Below are positions 17,575-25,935 of a stretch of 64,000 nt of DNA, piece after piece. A program made the translations under genes and the position numbers. The DNA is from Streptomyces sp. BA2. Lineage in GTDB: Bacteria; Actinomycetota; Actinomycetes; Streptomycetales; Streptomycetaceae. Numbering within the stretch: the first letter of the stretch is position 1; every line of letters begins with the position of its first letter. The stretch lies in NCBI RefSeq assembly GCF_009769735.1, contig NZ_WSRO01000002.1, forward strand, positions 7,117,001-7,181,000. Direction: 5' to 3'. The notes under the pieces are model-generated. The model was not told where the DNA came from and searched no databases. It saw only the letters and a program-made list of their open reading frames with translations.

Positions 17575-17878
17575 GGAGCTGATCTCAGAGGTCGTTTTCA
17601 GCTGGTTTGCGCCGCCTCATGTATCTCTTAACTCGTCCTGGGTCTCACGCGTGTCGATTTCCGGCACGCCTCCGCTAGACGGAGAGGGCATCAGCGCACG
17701 TCTTGGGATGAGACAGGCTTTGCAGGATGAGACCGGCAAGTCGGGCCTCACAGGCGGCCCATGGAGCACCTTCACCCTTGCTGCCCCTCAAGTCGCGCCC
17801 CGTCACAGGTACATGTTGGGATCAAATAGGCTTCATAGGTTAAAACGACCTCTCAGAGCTGATCTCGGAGCTGATCTC
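17575..17878. repeat. Inverted-repeat-bounded 267-bp element flanked by direct repeats, in the operon leader
   Basis: The 364 bases between the SUKH-like gene and the CHAT operon hold no gene. AGAGGTCGTTTT at 17587-17598 is exactly repeated in inverse as AAAACGACCTCT at 17842-17853. Outside these arms lies the direct repeat GAGCTGATCTC at 17576-17586, 17856-17866 and 17868-17878. The interior has no coding potential. Short terminal inverted repeats with a flanking duplication look like a MITE or a decayed insertion sequence; a regulatory inverted repeat is the alternative. The operon's promoter must lie in or next to it. Confidence 0.6.
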
Positions 17879-17922
17879 CGTCCCGCAGCCTAGAGGCGGC
17901 AACCGCACCGGTGCGGGGAAAC

Positions 17923-19143
17923 CTACGATTCCGCCGCCGCGGCCTCCACGGCCTTCCGCTCCAGCTCGGCCAGCCGTGTGTTCGCGGCCGCCCGGCCCTG
18001 GTCGGTGTCCTGCAGCGACCGGAGCAGACGCTGCGCCCGTATCGCCTGGGTGTAGTCGCCGAGGAGCTCCAACTCGTCGCGCAGCACGGACAGTTGTGCA
18101 GGGTCCGGGCCGGTGTCGTCCAGCTCGCGGATCAGATAGACCCGGGCCTGCTCCACCATCCCCTGCTCCCGTGCGAGCTCCAGCCAGGTGGATTCCGGTT
18201 CGTCGTCGGGGTCCACCCCATAGTTGGAGTCGTCGAACGAGCGCGCCCACTCCTGGACTTGACCGGCCTCATCCGGAAGCCCGGCAAGGCCGCACCAGGT
18301 GTCGTACGTCGTCTCATGGACCTCGCGCAGCAGCGGCAGGTCCTCGGCCAGGCCGTGGAGACCCACGAGGACGACGGCGAGCCGCAGTTCGTCGGACATG
18401 GAGGCGTCCGCCTCGTGCTTGAGGAGGTGGCGCAGGAGGGCGTGATCGGTGTTCCGCCGGTCGTACTGAGCGGCGCGCAGCACCGCCACCCGGCGCGCAC
18501 GGTTCCCGGCCACGCCGTCCCAGACCGTGCGGTTGCCCATCCGCAGCAGGGCCAGGTCGGTGCGGCCCTTGGCGAGCACCTGCTCCCACAGCGGTGGGCG
18601 CGGGTGGGGGTCGAGGCGTTTGTAGGCGAGGTGTTCCACGGCGTTGAGGAGGAGGTGGTCAGGTTCGGTGCGCAGGAGCGCGGTGTGCAGGCGTGCGACG
18701 AGCTGCACGGGGGAGCGCTCCGGGAGCCCGAGGGCGGCCCGCAGCTCGGTGCGGCGCTCGTCGAGATCGGGCACGCAGTCCTCGCGGAAGTCGCCCTCCG
18801 TGTCGGCGATCTCGGCGAGTATCCGTGCTTCGCCGTCGGTCGGCGACAGGCCTACGTAGTCATGCCAGCCGGGCAGTCCGACGAGGATCTCCAGGGCTTC
18901 GTCCACGCTGTCCCCGATGGTTCCCGCGGACCCCTCGGAATCGGCGTACAGCACGGAACCGTCGCCGCACACGAAATACGTGCCTCCGGAATCGTCCCCC
19001 GCGATCGGTTCCAGCGGGCCGCCCGACGCGAGGCGGACCTCTTCGACGTGGTCCGCGCGGGACAGGTCGAATGCGAAAGGGAACGCGGCCAGCTCGGCCA
19101 GACGCGGGTCCTGTCGTAGCAGACGGAGTGCACGTTCGGTCAT
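17923..19143 (-). CDS. Uncharacterised 406-aa protein with SUKH (SMI1/KNR4)-like N-terminus
   Basis: The first ~110 residues contain PLEPIAGDDSGGTYFVCGDG, then VLYADSEG, and a closing helix DSVDEALEILVGLPGW. This is the order of elements in SUKH/SMI1 immunity-type domains (PIAxDxxG, VYxxDxE, a SFxEFL-like helix). The remaining ~290 residues are helical with no motif I recognise (RRTELRAALGLPERSPVQLV onward). It has no signal peptide or TM. It lies on the same strand as and upstream of the CHAT operon, but 364 bases and the inverted-repeat element separate them, so it is probably its own unit. It is divergent from the multicopper oxidase gene. Confidence 0.6.
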   Translation of the reverse strand: MTERALRLLRQDPRLAELAAFPFAFDLSRADHVEEVRLASGGPLEPIAGDDSGGTYFVCGDGSVLYADSEGSAGTIGDSVDEALEILVGLPGWHDYVGLSPTDGEARILAEIADTEGDFREDCVPDLDERRTELRAALGLPERSPVQLVARLHTALLRTEPDHLLLNAVEHLAYKRLDPHPRPPLWEQVLAKGRTDLALLRMGNRTVWDGVAGNRARRVAVLRAAQYDRRNTDHALLRHLLKHEADASMSDELRLAVVLVGLHGLAEDLPLLREVHETTYDTWCGLAGLPDEAGQVQEWARSFDDSNYGVDPDDEPESTWLELAREQGMVEQARVYLIRELDDTGPDPAQLSVLRDELELLGDYTQAIRAQRLLRSLQDTDQGRAAANTRLAELERKAVEAAAAES

Positions 19144-19333
19144 GCTCCGAAAGTAACAGCGGTCACTGACAGCAGACCCACAACAGGACTACCCGATTCC
19201 CTATGCACTTTCCGATACTTTTACTGCGGAATGGGAGATTCGGGGAACTGTGCCGAGGGTGCCGGGAGTCTTCTGAGGTAAGAGGGCGGCCACTGACCGG
19301 GCCGCTCAATCGGCCCCAGGACAGGGGTCGTTC

Positions 19334-19351
19334 GGCCCCAGGCCTGGGGCC
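19334..19351. promoter_or_regulatory. Perfect 18-bp palindrome upstream of the multicopper oxidase
   Basis: GGCCCCAGGCCTGGGGCC is fully self-complementary and ends 36 bases before the preferred TTG start. It lies in the 244-base gap shared with the divergent SUKH-like gene. A related GGCCCCAGGACAGGGG lies just upstream. It could be an operator or an mRNA hairpin that limits translation; the sequence alone does not decide. Confidence 0.5.
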
Positions 19352-19387
19352 ATTGCATTTGCATTGATCAACACGGGGGTGTTCATC

Positions 19388-21310
19388 TTGACCGACATCA
19401 TTGAGCGCATCACGGACCGACTGACGGGTTCGCCGTCCGAGGTCGACGCGGCGTCGGCAGCGGGGGAGTTGACGCCGTACGTCACGCCGTTGCCGGTGCC
19501 GCCGGTCCTGCGGCCCGACTCCGTCGACGTGCGCGACGAGACCGACGTGCCCGCGGAGACCGAGATCGCGCTGCGCCCGGCCTGGATCCGACTGCACCCG
19601 CAGCTGCCGCCGACGTTGATGTGGGGGTACGACGGGTGTGTACCGGGCCCGACGATCGAGGTGCGGCGTGGACGGCGCATCCGGATCGCGTGGACCAACC
19701 GCATCCCGAAGGGCGCCGAGTATCCCGTCACCTCCGTCGAGGTGCCGCGGGCCGTCCCGAGCCCCGGCACCCTGCCCGGACGCGGGGGCGTCGAGCCGAA
19801 CAAGGACGTGGCCGCGCTGCCGGCCTGGTCGGTGACGCACCTGCACGGCGCGCAGACCGGCGGGGGCAACGACGGGTGGGCGGACAACGCGGTGGGGTTC
19901 GGCGACGCGCAGCTCTCCGAGTACCCGAACGACCACCAGGCGGTGCAGTGGTGGTATCACGACCACGCCATGAACATCACCCGCTGGAACGTGCAGGCGG
20001 GGCTGTACGGCACGTATCTGGTGAGGGACGACGAAGAGGACGCGCTCCATCTCCCCTGCGGGGAGCGGGAGATCCCGCTGCTGCTCGCCGACCGGAACCT
20101 GGACACGGACGAGGACGGGCGTCTGAACGGCCGCCTGCTGCACAAGACCGTCATCGTCCAGGCCAAGAACCCGGAGACGGGCAAGCCGGTCTCGCTGCCC
20201 TTCACAGGCCCGTACAGCACGGTGAACGGCCGCATCTGGCCGTACGCGGACGTCGACGCGGCCTGGCACCGCTTCCGCCTGGTGAACGCGTCGAACGCCC
20301 GTATCTACGACCTCGTCCTCGTCGACGAGGACAACAACCCCGTGCGGGGCGTCATGCACCAGATCGGCAGTGACGGCGGCCTGTTGCCGCGCCCCGTGCC
20401 GGTCGACTTCGACGAGGAGCTGCCCACGCTCACCGTCGCCCCGGCCGAGCGGATGGACCTCCTGATCGACTTCCGTGCCCTCGCGGGCACGCGCGTACGT
20501 CTGGTGAACAAGGGCCGTGGCCAGGCGCCCGGGGTGCCGGACCCGGCGAACGACGTGCGCTATCCGGAGGTCATGGAGTTCCGCGTGCGGGACACCGAGG
20601 TCGATGACCCCTTCTCGCTGCCGGAGATCCTCTCGGGCTCGTTCCGCCCGCTGAGCCATGACATCGACCACGGTCACCGACTGATCGTCCTGACGCCGCC
20701 CGCCACGAAGGGCGGCGGAGGACACCCGGAGATCTGGGAGATGACCGAGATCAAGGACGCGGGCGACATCCGGGTCCCGACCGAGGGGGTCATCCAGCTG
20801 CGGGGCGCGGACGGGAAGACCAAGACCTACCGCCGCACCGCCCGCACCTTCAACGACGGCCTTGGCTTCACCATCGCCGAGGGCAGCCACGAACAGTGGA
20901 GCTTCCTGAACCTCGCGGTGAACCCGCCGGTGACCCACCCCATGCACATCCACCTGGCCGACTTCCAGCTCCTCGGCCGCGACGCGTACGACGTGTCGGG
21001 TTTCGACGTCACCGTGGGCGGCACCATGGCCCCGATCGCCTTCGACCCGAAGACGGAGATCCCCCTCGCCCCGAACGAGCGGGGCTGGAAGGACGTCTTC
21101 CTGGTCCCGGGCGGCCAACTGCTGCGCGTGATGGGCAAGTTCGACGGGGCGTACGGCCGCTTCATGTACCACTGCCACCTCCTGGAGCACGAGGACATGG
21201 GCATGATGCGCCCCTTCGTGGTCATGCCGAAGGAGGCCCTGAAGTTCGACCACGGGGCGGGGCACGGAGGTCATGACGGGGGAGGTCACGGGGGAGGTCA
21301 CGCGGGCTGA
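19388..21310 (+). CDS. Multicopper oxidase, phenoxazinone-synthase-like (PhsA/CotA type)
   Basis: A 640-aa protein from TTG 19388, which gives [12 protein letters not shown], the N-terminus I recall for S. antibioticus PhsA (about 640 aa); a TTG at 19364 is also open. All copper motifs are present: [26 protein letters not shown] and [14 protein letters not shown] (the T1 HCH...M signature). There is no signal peptide, so it is cytoplasmic. The C-terminus is a His/Gly-rich tail ([16 protein letters not shown]), likely metal-binding. PhsA couples o-aminophenols to phenoxazinones, but no actinomycin-type genes are nearby. The substrate could equally be a phenol or pigment precursor. Confident on family, not on substrate. 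Confidence 0.9.
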   Translation: MTDIIERITDRLTGSPSEVDAASAAGELTPYVTPLPVPPVLRPDSVDVRDETDVPAETEIALRPAWIRLHPQLPPTLMWGYDGCVPGPTIEVRRGRRIRIAWTNRIPKGAEYPVTSVEVPRAVPSPGTLPGRGGVEPNKDVAALPAWSVTHLHGAQTGGGNDGWADNAVGFGDAQLSEYPNDHQAVQWWYHDHAMNITRWNVQAGLYGTYLVRDDEEDALHLPCGEREIPLLLADRNLDTDEDGRLNGRLLHKTVIVQAKNPETGKPVSLPFTGPYSTVNGRIWPYADVDAAWHRFRLVNASNARIYDLVLVDEDNNPVRGVMHQIGSDGGLLPRPVPVDFDEELPTLTVAPAERMDLLIDFRALAGTRVRLVNKGRGQAPGVPDPANDVRYPEVMEFRVRDTEVDDPFSLPEILSGSFRPLSHDIDHGHRLIVLTPPATKGGGGHPEIWEMTEIKDAGDIRVPTEGVIQLRGADGKTKTYRRTARTFNDGLGFTIAEGSHEQWSFLNLAVNPPVTHPMHIHLADFQLLGRDAYDVSGFDVTVGGTMAPIAFDPKTEIPLAPNERGWKDVFLVPGGQLLRVMGKFDGAYGRFMYHCHLLEHEDMGMMRPFVVMPKEALKFDHGAGHGGHDGGGHGGGHAG

Positions 21311-21419
21311 CGGGGCCCGCGGGCGGTCGTCCCGTTCCGTGGCCGCACACGTGGACGTCACTCGTTCGTGAATCGTCGCGCCGGGTCACGCCGGGTAGGG
21401 CTGTGGCCGGAGGCGAGCC

Positions 21420-22184
21420 ATGGAACAGACTGCGTTGCGTCCCAAGCCGATGCCCGGACAGGATCCCGGCGGAGGCGGCAAGTTCGGGAGAGGCGGCCGA
21501 GGCGGCAGATTCGCCATCGGCCGGAGGCTCGGCATCGGGCGGAAGGCCGGTGCCGGGCGGCCGTCCGGCGCCGGAAGTGGCGCCGGGAGCGGAAGCGGCC
21601 CCGGCGCCGGCCGCAGGTCCGGATCGGGCCACCGTCCGCACGCTGCCCGGCGGCGCGGGCGGCGCCTTGTCACCCTGCTCTTCGGGCTGCTCTTCTCAGC
21701 GGTCCTCGTGCTGTCGGGCATAGGGCTCGGCACCGTCAGCGCCACCGTCATCGGTATGAGCAAGCTGGCGGACATGCAGAAGGAAGCGCAAGCGCAGGCC
21801 GGAGCCAAGGGGCCCGGCGGCCCCGCCGCGCCGGGTGCGGCATCGAAGCCCGCCGCCCCGCCGCTGCCGCAGCCGCCGCGGAAGGAGCCCGACAAGCCCG
21901 GGGAGCGGGCCGCCGCGCGCCCCACCCTCGGCGTGGAGGCCGTCGACGCCCCCCAGGGCGCCGGAGCCCTGCTCGTCGGCGTGCACAGTCCGGGCCCCGG
22001 CTACACCGCCGGTCTCGTACGCGGCGACGTACTGCTCGCCTTCGGCAAGACCCGCGTCGCCTCGGCCAAGGCCCTCGCGGCGGCCGTCGCCGCCGCGGAC
22101 CCGGGCAGGAACGTCACCGTGACCGTCCGCCACGCGAGCGGAGAGCGGCAGTTCCTGTCGGTGACGCCGGGCTTCGTGACGTGA
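21420..22184 (+). CDS. Membrane-anchored PDZ-domain protein
   Basis: A 254-aa protein. Residues 1-80 are a Gly/Arg-rich, low-complexity basic stretch, presumably cytoplasmic. A single TM segment at ~83-108 (LVTLLFGLLFSAVLVLSGIG) follows, then a Pro/Ala/Lys linker and a C-terminal PDZ domain (~160-250) with GALLVGVHSPGPGYTAGLVRGDVLL compressed as in HtrA-type PDZ domains. There is no protease domain, so it is not itself HtrA. It may bind exposed C-termini outside the membrane. Its stop codon lies inside a GTGAC tandem repeat. Confidence 0.8.
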   Translation: MEQTALRPKPMPGQDPGGGGKFGRGGRGGRFAIGRRLGIGRKAGAGRPSGAGSGAGSGSGPGAGRRSGSGHRPHAARRRGRRLVTLLFGLLFSAVLVLSGIGLGTVSATVIGMSKLADMQKEAQAQAGAKGPGGPAAPGAASKPAAPPLPQPPRKEPDKPGERAAARPTLGVEAVDAPQGAGALLVGVHSPGPGYTAGLVRGDVLLAFGKTRVASAKALAAAVAAADPGRNVTVTVRHASGERQFLSVTPGFVT

Positions 22185-22200
22185 CGTGACGTGACGTGAC
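22176..22200. repeat. Five tandem copies of GTGAC spanning a stop codon
   Basis: Five perfect GTGAC units run through the end of the PDZ gene, whose TGA stop is at 22182-22184. Since five is not a multiple of three, slippage after the first units would shift the reading frame only at or beyond the final Val-Thr. The repeat may simply be a slippage product. Confidence 0.85.
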
Positions 22201-22324
22201 GGGGGGGCCAGAACTGGGTCGCGCACGCGGCGCGGCAGGGGCAGGATCGGCAGCACTGGCACACCACGCCGTAAGTGCCCAGTGCCCGCGCCCAGCGCCC
22301 AGCGAGCAGCCCTGGAGGCCCCTC

Positions 22325-23452
22325 ATGACCGGCAGCACCCCCACGCCCTTCACCGCCGACGACTACAAGGCCCGCATGGACCGCGCTGCGGCCGACGCGG
22401 CGGACGCGGGGCTCGCCGGACTGCTCGTCGCGCCGGGCCCCGACATGGTCTGGCTCACCGGCTACCGGCCGACCGCCGCCACCGAGCGCCTCACCGTCCT
22501 CGTGCTCGCCGCAGGACAGGAGCCGGTGCTCGTGGTGCCCACCCTGGAGGCCCCGGACGCGGAACTGGCCGCGGGCGCGAGCGCGCTCTCCCTGCGGGAC
22601 TGGACCGACGGCAAGGACCCCTACGCCGCGACCGCGCCGCTCCTGGACGTCGACGGCCGCTTCGGGATCAGTGACAACTCCTGGGCCATGCATCTCCTCG
22701 GCTTCCAGAAGGAGCTGCCGAACACCTCCTACGTGTCCCTCACCGAAGCGCTCCCCATGCTGCGCGCCGTCAAGGACGCCGCGGAGCTCGAGCGCATCGC
22801 GGCCGCCGGTGCCGCCGCGGACTCCGCGTACGAAGAAATCAAGAAGGTTCCCTTCGCGGGCCGTAAAGAGACCGACATCGCCGCCGATCTCGCCGATCTG
22901 CTGCGCCGGTTCGGGCACTCGCAGGTCGACTTCACCGTCGTCGGCTCAGGACCGAACGGCGCCAACCCGCACCACGAGGCGAGCGGTCGCGTCATCGGAC
23001 ACGGCGACATGGTCGTCCTGGACTTCGGCGGCCTCCTGCACGGCTACGGCTCGGACACCTCGCGCACGGTGCACGTGGGCGAGCCCGACGCCGAGGAGCA
23101 GCGGGTCCACGACGTCGTGCGCGAGGCACAGGAGGCCGGCTGCCGCGCGGTGCGGCCCGGTGCCGCCTGCCAGGACGTCGACAGGGCGGCGCGGGCGGTG
23201 ATCGCCGATGCGGGGTACGGCGAGCACTTCATCCACCGCACCGGGCACGGCATCGGCGTCACCACCCATGAGCCGCCCTACATGATCGAGGGCGAGGAAC
23301 TGCCGCTCGTGCCCGGCATGTGCTTCTCCGTGGAGCCCGGCATCTATCTGCCGGGCCGCTTCGGAGTGCGCATCGAGGACATAGTGACGGTCACCGAGGA
23401 CGGCGTACGGCGTCTCAACTCCACGCCGCGCGACCTTGCGATCGTCAACTGA
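22325..23452 (+). CDS. M24-family metallopeptidase (Xaa-Pro aminopeptidase/dipeptidase-like)
   Basis: A 375-aa protein starting at ATG 22325 behind GGAGG six bases upstream; a longer frame to 22196 lacks support. The creatinase-like N-domain (~1-135) is followed by the pita-bread catalytic domain. Metal ligands are visible: VVLDFGG and GSDTSRT (two Asp), HRTGHGIG (His), FSVEPGIY (Glu) and RIEDIVTVTEDG (Glu). This is the PepQ/PepP pattern for cleaving next to proline. It is cytoplasmic and monocistronic, convergent with treZ. Confidence 0.9.
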   Translation: MTGSTPTPFTADDYKARMDRAAADAADAGLAGLLVAPGPDMVWLTGYRPTAATERLTVLVLAAGQEPVLVVPTLEAPDAELAAGASALSLRDWTDGKDPYAATAPLLDVDGRFGISDNSWAMHLLGFQKELPNTSYVSLTEALPMLRAVKDAAELERIAAAGAAADSAYEEIKKVPFAGRKETDIAADLADLLRRFGHSQVDFTVVGSGPNGANPHHEASGRVIGHGDMVVLDFGGLLHGYGSDTSRTVHVGEPDAEEQRVHDVVREAQEAGCRAVRPGAACQDVDRAARAVIADAGYGEHFIHRTGHGIGVTTHEPPYMIEGEELPLVPGMCFSVEPGIYLPGRFGVRIEDIVTVTEDGVRRLNSTPRDLAIVN

Positions 23453-23481
23453 CCGCCCCCGCGGGCCTCATCCCGTAGTGC

Positions 23482-25251
23482 TCACGGTGTCGCGAGCACC
23501 GCGCACGACTCGGCGGGCAGCCGCAGCAGTCCGTCCGCGCCGGGCACGGTGACCGGCTCCCACGCCGCGAGCACCCGCGCGCCACGGCCGCCCAGCGGGA
23601 TGTCGGCCGTCTCCTTGCCGATGTTCACCGCGATCCGCAGATCACCGCGCCGGACCGCGAACCAGCGCCTCTCCTCGTCGTATGCGACCCGGAGCGCCGC
23701 CAGATCGGGGTCGAGGAGGTCACCGCGGGTGCGGCGCAGGGCGATCAGCTCGCGGTACCAGGCCAGCACGCGCGCGTGGGGGTCGGTCAGGGGCTCGGCC
23801 CAGTCGAGACAGGAGCGGTCCCTGGTGGCCGGGTCCTGCGGATCCGGAATGTCTCCCTCGGCCCAGCCGTGCGCCGCGAACTCCCGGCGCCTGCCCCGGC
23901 GCACGGCCTCCGAGAGCTCGGGATCGGTGTGGTCCGTGAAGAACTGCCAGGGCGTCTCGGCGCCCCACTCCTCGCCCATGAACAGCATCGGCGTGAACGG
24001 CCCGGTGAGGGTGAGCGCGGCGGCGCAGGCGAGCAGGCCGGGGGAGAGCGTGGCGGAGAGCCGGTCCCCTTGCGCGCGATTGCCGATCTGGTCGTGGGTC
24101 TGCGTGTAGCCGAGGAAGCGGTACGCGGGTGTCCGGGCGCGGTCCACGGGGCGGCCGTGCCGGCGCTCCCGGAAGGTCGAGTACGTGCCGTCGTGGAAGA
24201 AGCCGCCCGTCAGCGTCTTGGCGAGCGCGGCGAAGGGCGCGCGGGCGAAGTCTTCGTAGTAGCCGTGTGCTTCACCGGTGAGCGTGGCGTGCAGCGCGTG
24301 GTGGAAGTCGTCGTTCCACTGCGCGTGCAGGCCGAGACCGCCGTCCGCGCGCGGGATGACGACGCGAGGATCGCCCTGGTCGGACTCGGCGATCAGCGAG
24401 AGCGGCCTGCCGAGCTCGTCGGACAGCTCGTCCACGGCCGCCGAGAGCTCTTCAAGGAAGTGGCACGCGCGCGTGTCCCGCAGCGCGTGCACCGCGTCCA
24501 GGCGCAGACCGTCCAGGCGGTAGTCGCGCAGCCAGGCGAGCGCGCTGCCGATCAGATACGCGCGCACCTCGTCCGAGCCGGGGGCGTCGAGGTTGACCGC
24601 CGCGCCCCACGGAGTCTGGTGGGTCTCCGTGAAGTAGGGCCCGAACGCGGGCAGATAGTTGCCGGACGGGCCGAGGTGGTTGTGGACCACGTCGAGGACG
24701 ACTGCGATGCCGTGCGCGTGCGCGGCGTCGACAAATCGTTTCAGCGCATCGGGGCCGCCGTACGGCTCGTGCACGGCCCACAGGGAGACACCCTCGTACC
24801 CCCAGCCGTGCCGCCCCGGGAACGGACAGAGCGGCATCAGCTCCACATGGGTGACGCCGAGCTCGGCCAGGTGGCCGAGCCGCCCCGCCGCCGAGTCGAG
24901 CGTGCCGTCCGGTGTGTACGTCCCCACGTGCAGCTCGTACAGGACCGCGTCCCGCACTCCGCGCCCCGCCCAGGGCGCGCGCCACGCGTACCGGTCGTGG
25001 TCGACGACGGCGCTGAGCCCGTCGGGGCCGTCCGGCTGGCGTCGTGAGCGGGGATCGGGCAGCACAGGCCCTTCGTCGAGCGAGAAGCCGTACCGCGCCC
25101 CGTCGGCGGCCTCCGCCCGCACCGTCCACCACCCGGCCCGGCCCTCGGCGCGCTCCATCGCGCGCGCGTCGCCCTCGCACAGCAGGGCGACGCGTTCGGC
25201 CCCCGGGGCCCACACCTCGAACTCCACTGACAGTTCCCCCTTCTCCGACAT
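23482..25251 (-). CDS. treZ: Malto-oligosyltrehalose trehalohydrolase
   Basis: A 589-aa GH13 enzyme that releases trehalose from maltooligosyl-trehalose made by TreY, whose gene lies 3.2 kb downstream in this window on the same strand. An N-terminal CBM48-like beta domain (FEVWAPGAERVALL) precedes the barrel. GH13 regions are clear: VVLDVVHNHLGPSGNY, GLRLDAVHAL (nucleophile Asp), LIAESD (acid Glu) and TQTHDQIGN (third Asp). FMGEEWGAETPW is typical of TreZ. I start at ATG 25251 (MSEKGELSVEFEV); the frame is open to 25803 but overlaps the divergent FHA gene. The ribosome site is weak. Confidence 0.92.
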   Translation of the reverse strand: MSEKGELSVEFEVWAPGAERVALLCEGDARAMERAEGRAGWWTVRAEAADGARYGFSLDEGPVLPDPRSRRQPDGPDGLSAVVDHDRYAWRAPWAGRGVRDAVLYELHVGTYTPDGTLDSAAGRLGHLAELGVTHVELMPLCPFPGRHGWGYEGVSLWAVHEPYGGPDALKRFVDAAHAHGIAVVLDVVHNHLGPSGNYLPAFGPYFTETHQTPWGAAVNLDAPGSDEVRAYLIGSALAWLRDYRLDGLRLDAVHALRDTRACHFLEELSAAVDELSDELGRPLSLIAESDQGDPRVVIPRADGGLGLHAQWNDDFHHALHATLTGEAHGYYEDFARAPFAALAKTLTGGFFHDGTYSTFRERRHGRPVDRARTPAYRFLGYTQTHDQIGNRAQGDRLSATLSPGLLACAAALTLTGPFTPMLFMGEEWGAETPWQFFTDHTDPELSEAVRRGRRREFAAHGWAEGDIPDPQDPATRDRSCLDWAEPLTDPHARVLAWYRELIALRRTRGDLLDPDLAALRVAYDEERRWFAVRRGDLRIAVNIGKETADIPLGGRGARVLAAWEPVTVPGADGLLRLPAESCAVLATP

Positions 25252-25348
25252 CCGCTGACGTCCGTTCCATCGTGCGGCAGAAGTGATCGGTTCGCGGTCG
25301 TTCCGCGTTTTCTGGACACCCCGGCCGAGCTGACCGACAATCACCAGG

Positions 25349-25900
25349 GTGACGTCGTCCTTTGAGATCCACACGTACCCCGCGCGGCTGACCGACGCCG
25401 AGCGCGACAGGGCGCTGAAGGTGCTCAGGGAGGGCGCTGCCCTCGGCAAGCTGTCGCACGACACGTTCGTGCGGCGCATGGAGCTGGCGCTCGCCGCCCG
25501 CCAGCCCGACGAACTCGCCGCGCTCACCGCCGATCTGCGGACCGAGGGACGTCTCTCGCGTGCGGTGTTCGGCACCGTCGGGGCGGTCTCCGGGTTCACG
25601 GTCAGGCTGCGCAGGGCCTGGCAGGCCGAGAAGCTGCCGAAGCTGCTTCTGCCGGTGCCGACGAACCCGTATCCGCTGCGGATCGGCCGCGACCCGGCGA
25701 ACGGGCTCAGGCTCAGCCACGAGACCGTCTCCCGGGTCCACGCGGAGTTGAGCAGGCAGGGCGGCATGTGGGTGCTGCGTGACCTCGGGTCGACCAACGG
25801 CACGTCCGTGAACGGCCGCAGGGTGATCGGTGCGGCCGTCGTCCAGGACGGCGATCAGGTCAGCTTCGGGAAGATGGGCTTCCGGCTCTCGGCTTCGTGA
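25349..25900 (+). CDS. DUF1707 + FHA domain protein
   Basis: A 183-aa protein with a GTG start. Residues ~13-60 are a DUF1707 SHOCT-like helix pair (LTDAERDRALKVLREG...). A linker leads to an FHA domain (~105-180) with the diagnostic IGRD, SRVHAEL and LGSTNGTSVNG motifs, including the Arg, Ser and Asn that bind phosphothreonine. It has no TM segment. It probably reads Ser/Thr-kinase signalling in the cytoplasm. It is divergent from treZ with a 97-base gap, so the two may share a promoter region. Confidence 0.9.
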   Translation: MTSSFEIHTYPARLTDAERDRALKVLREGAALGKLSHDTFVRRMELALAARQPDELAALTADLRTEGRLSRAVFGTVGAVSGFTVRLRRAWQAEKLPKLLLPVPTNPYPLRIGRDPANGLRLSHETVSRVHAELSRQGGMWVLRDLGSTNGTSVNGRRVIGAAVVQDGDQVSFGKMGFRLSAS

Positions 25901-25935
25901 AGCCCCTCCGAAAAGAACGCGTGCTGTGCGTGTGG

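Noticed and set aside
17587..17853. An intact insertion sequence
   Set aside because: No transposase reading frame lies between the inverted repeats; too short.
25252..25803. N-terminal extension of TreZ to 25803
   Set aside because: It overlaps the FHA gene, translates to a non-family sequence, and TreZ begins normally at 25251.
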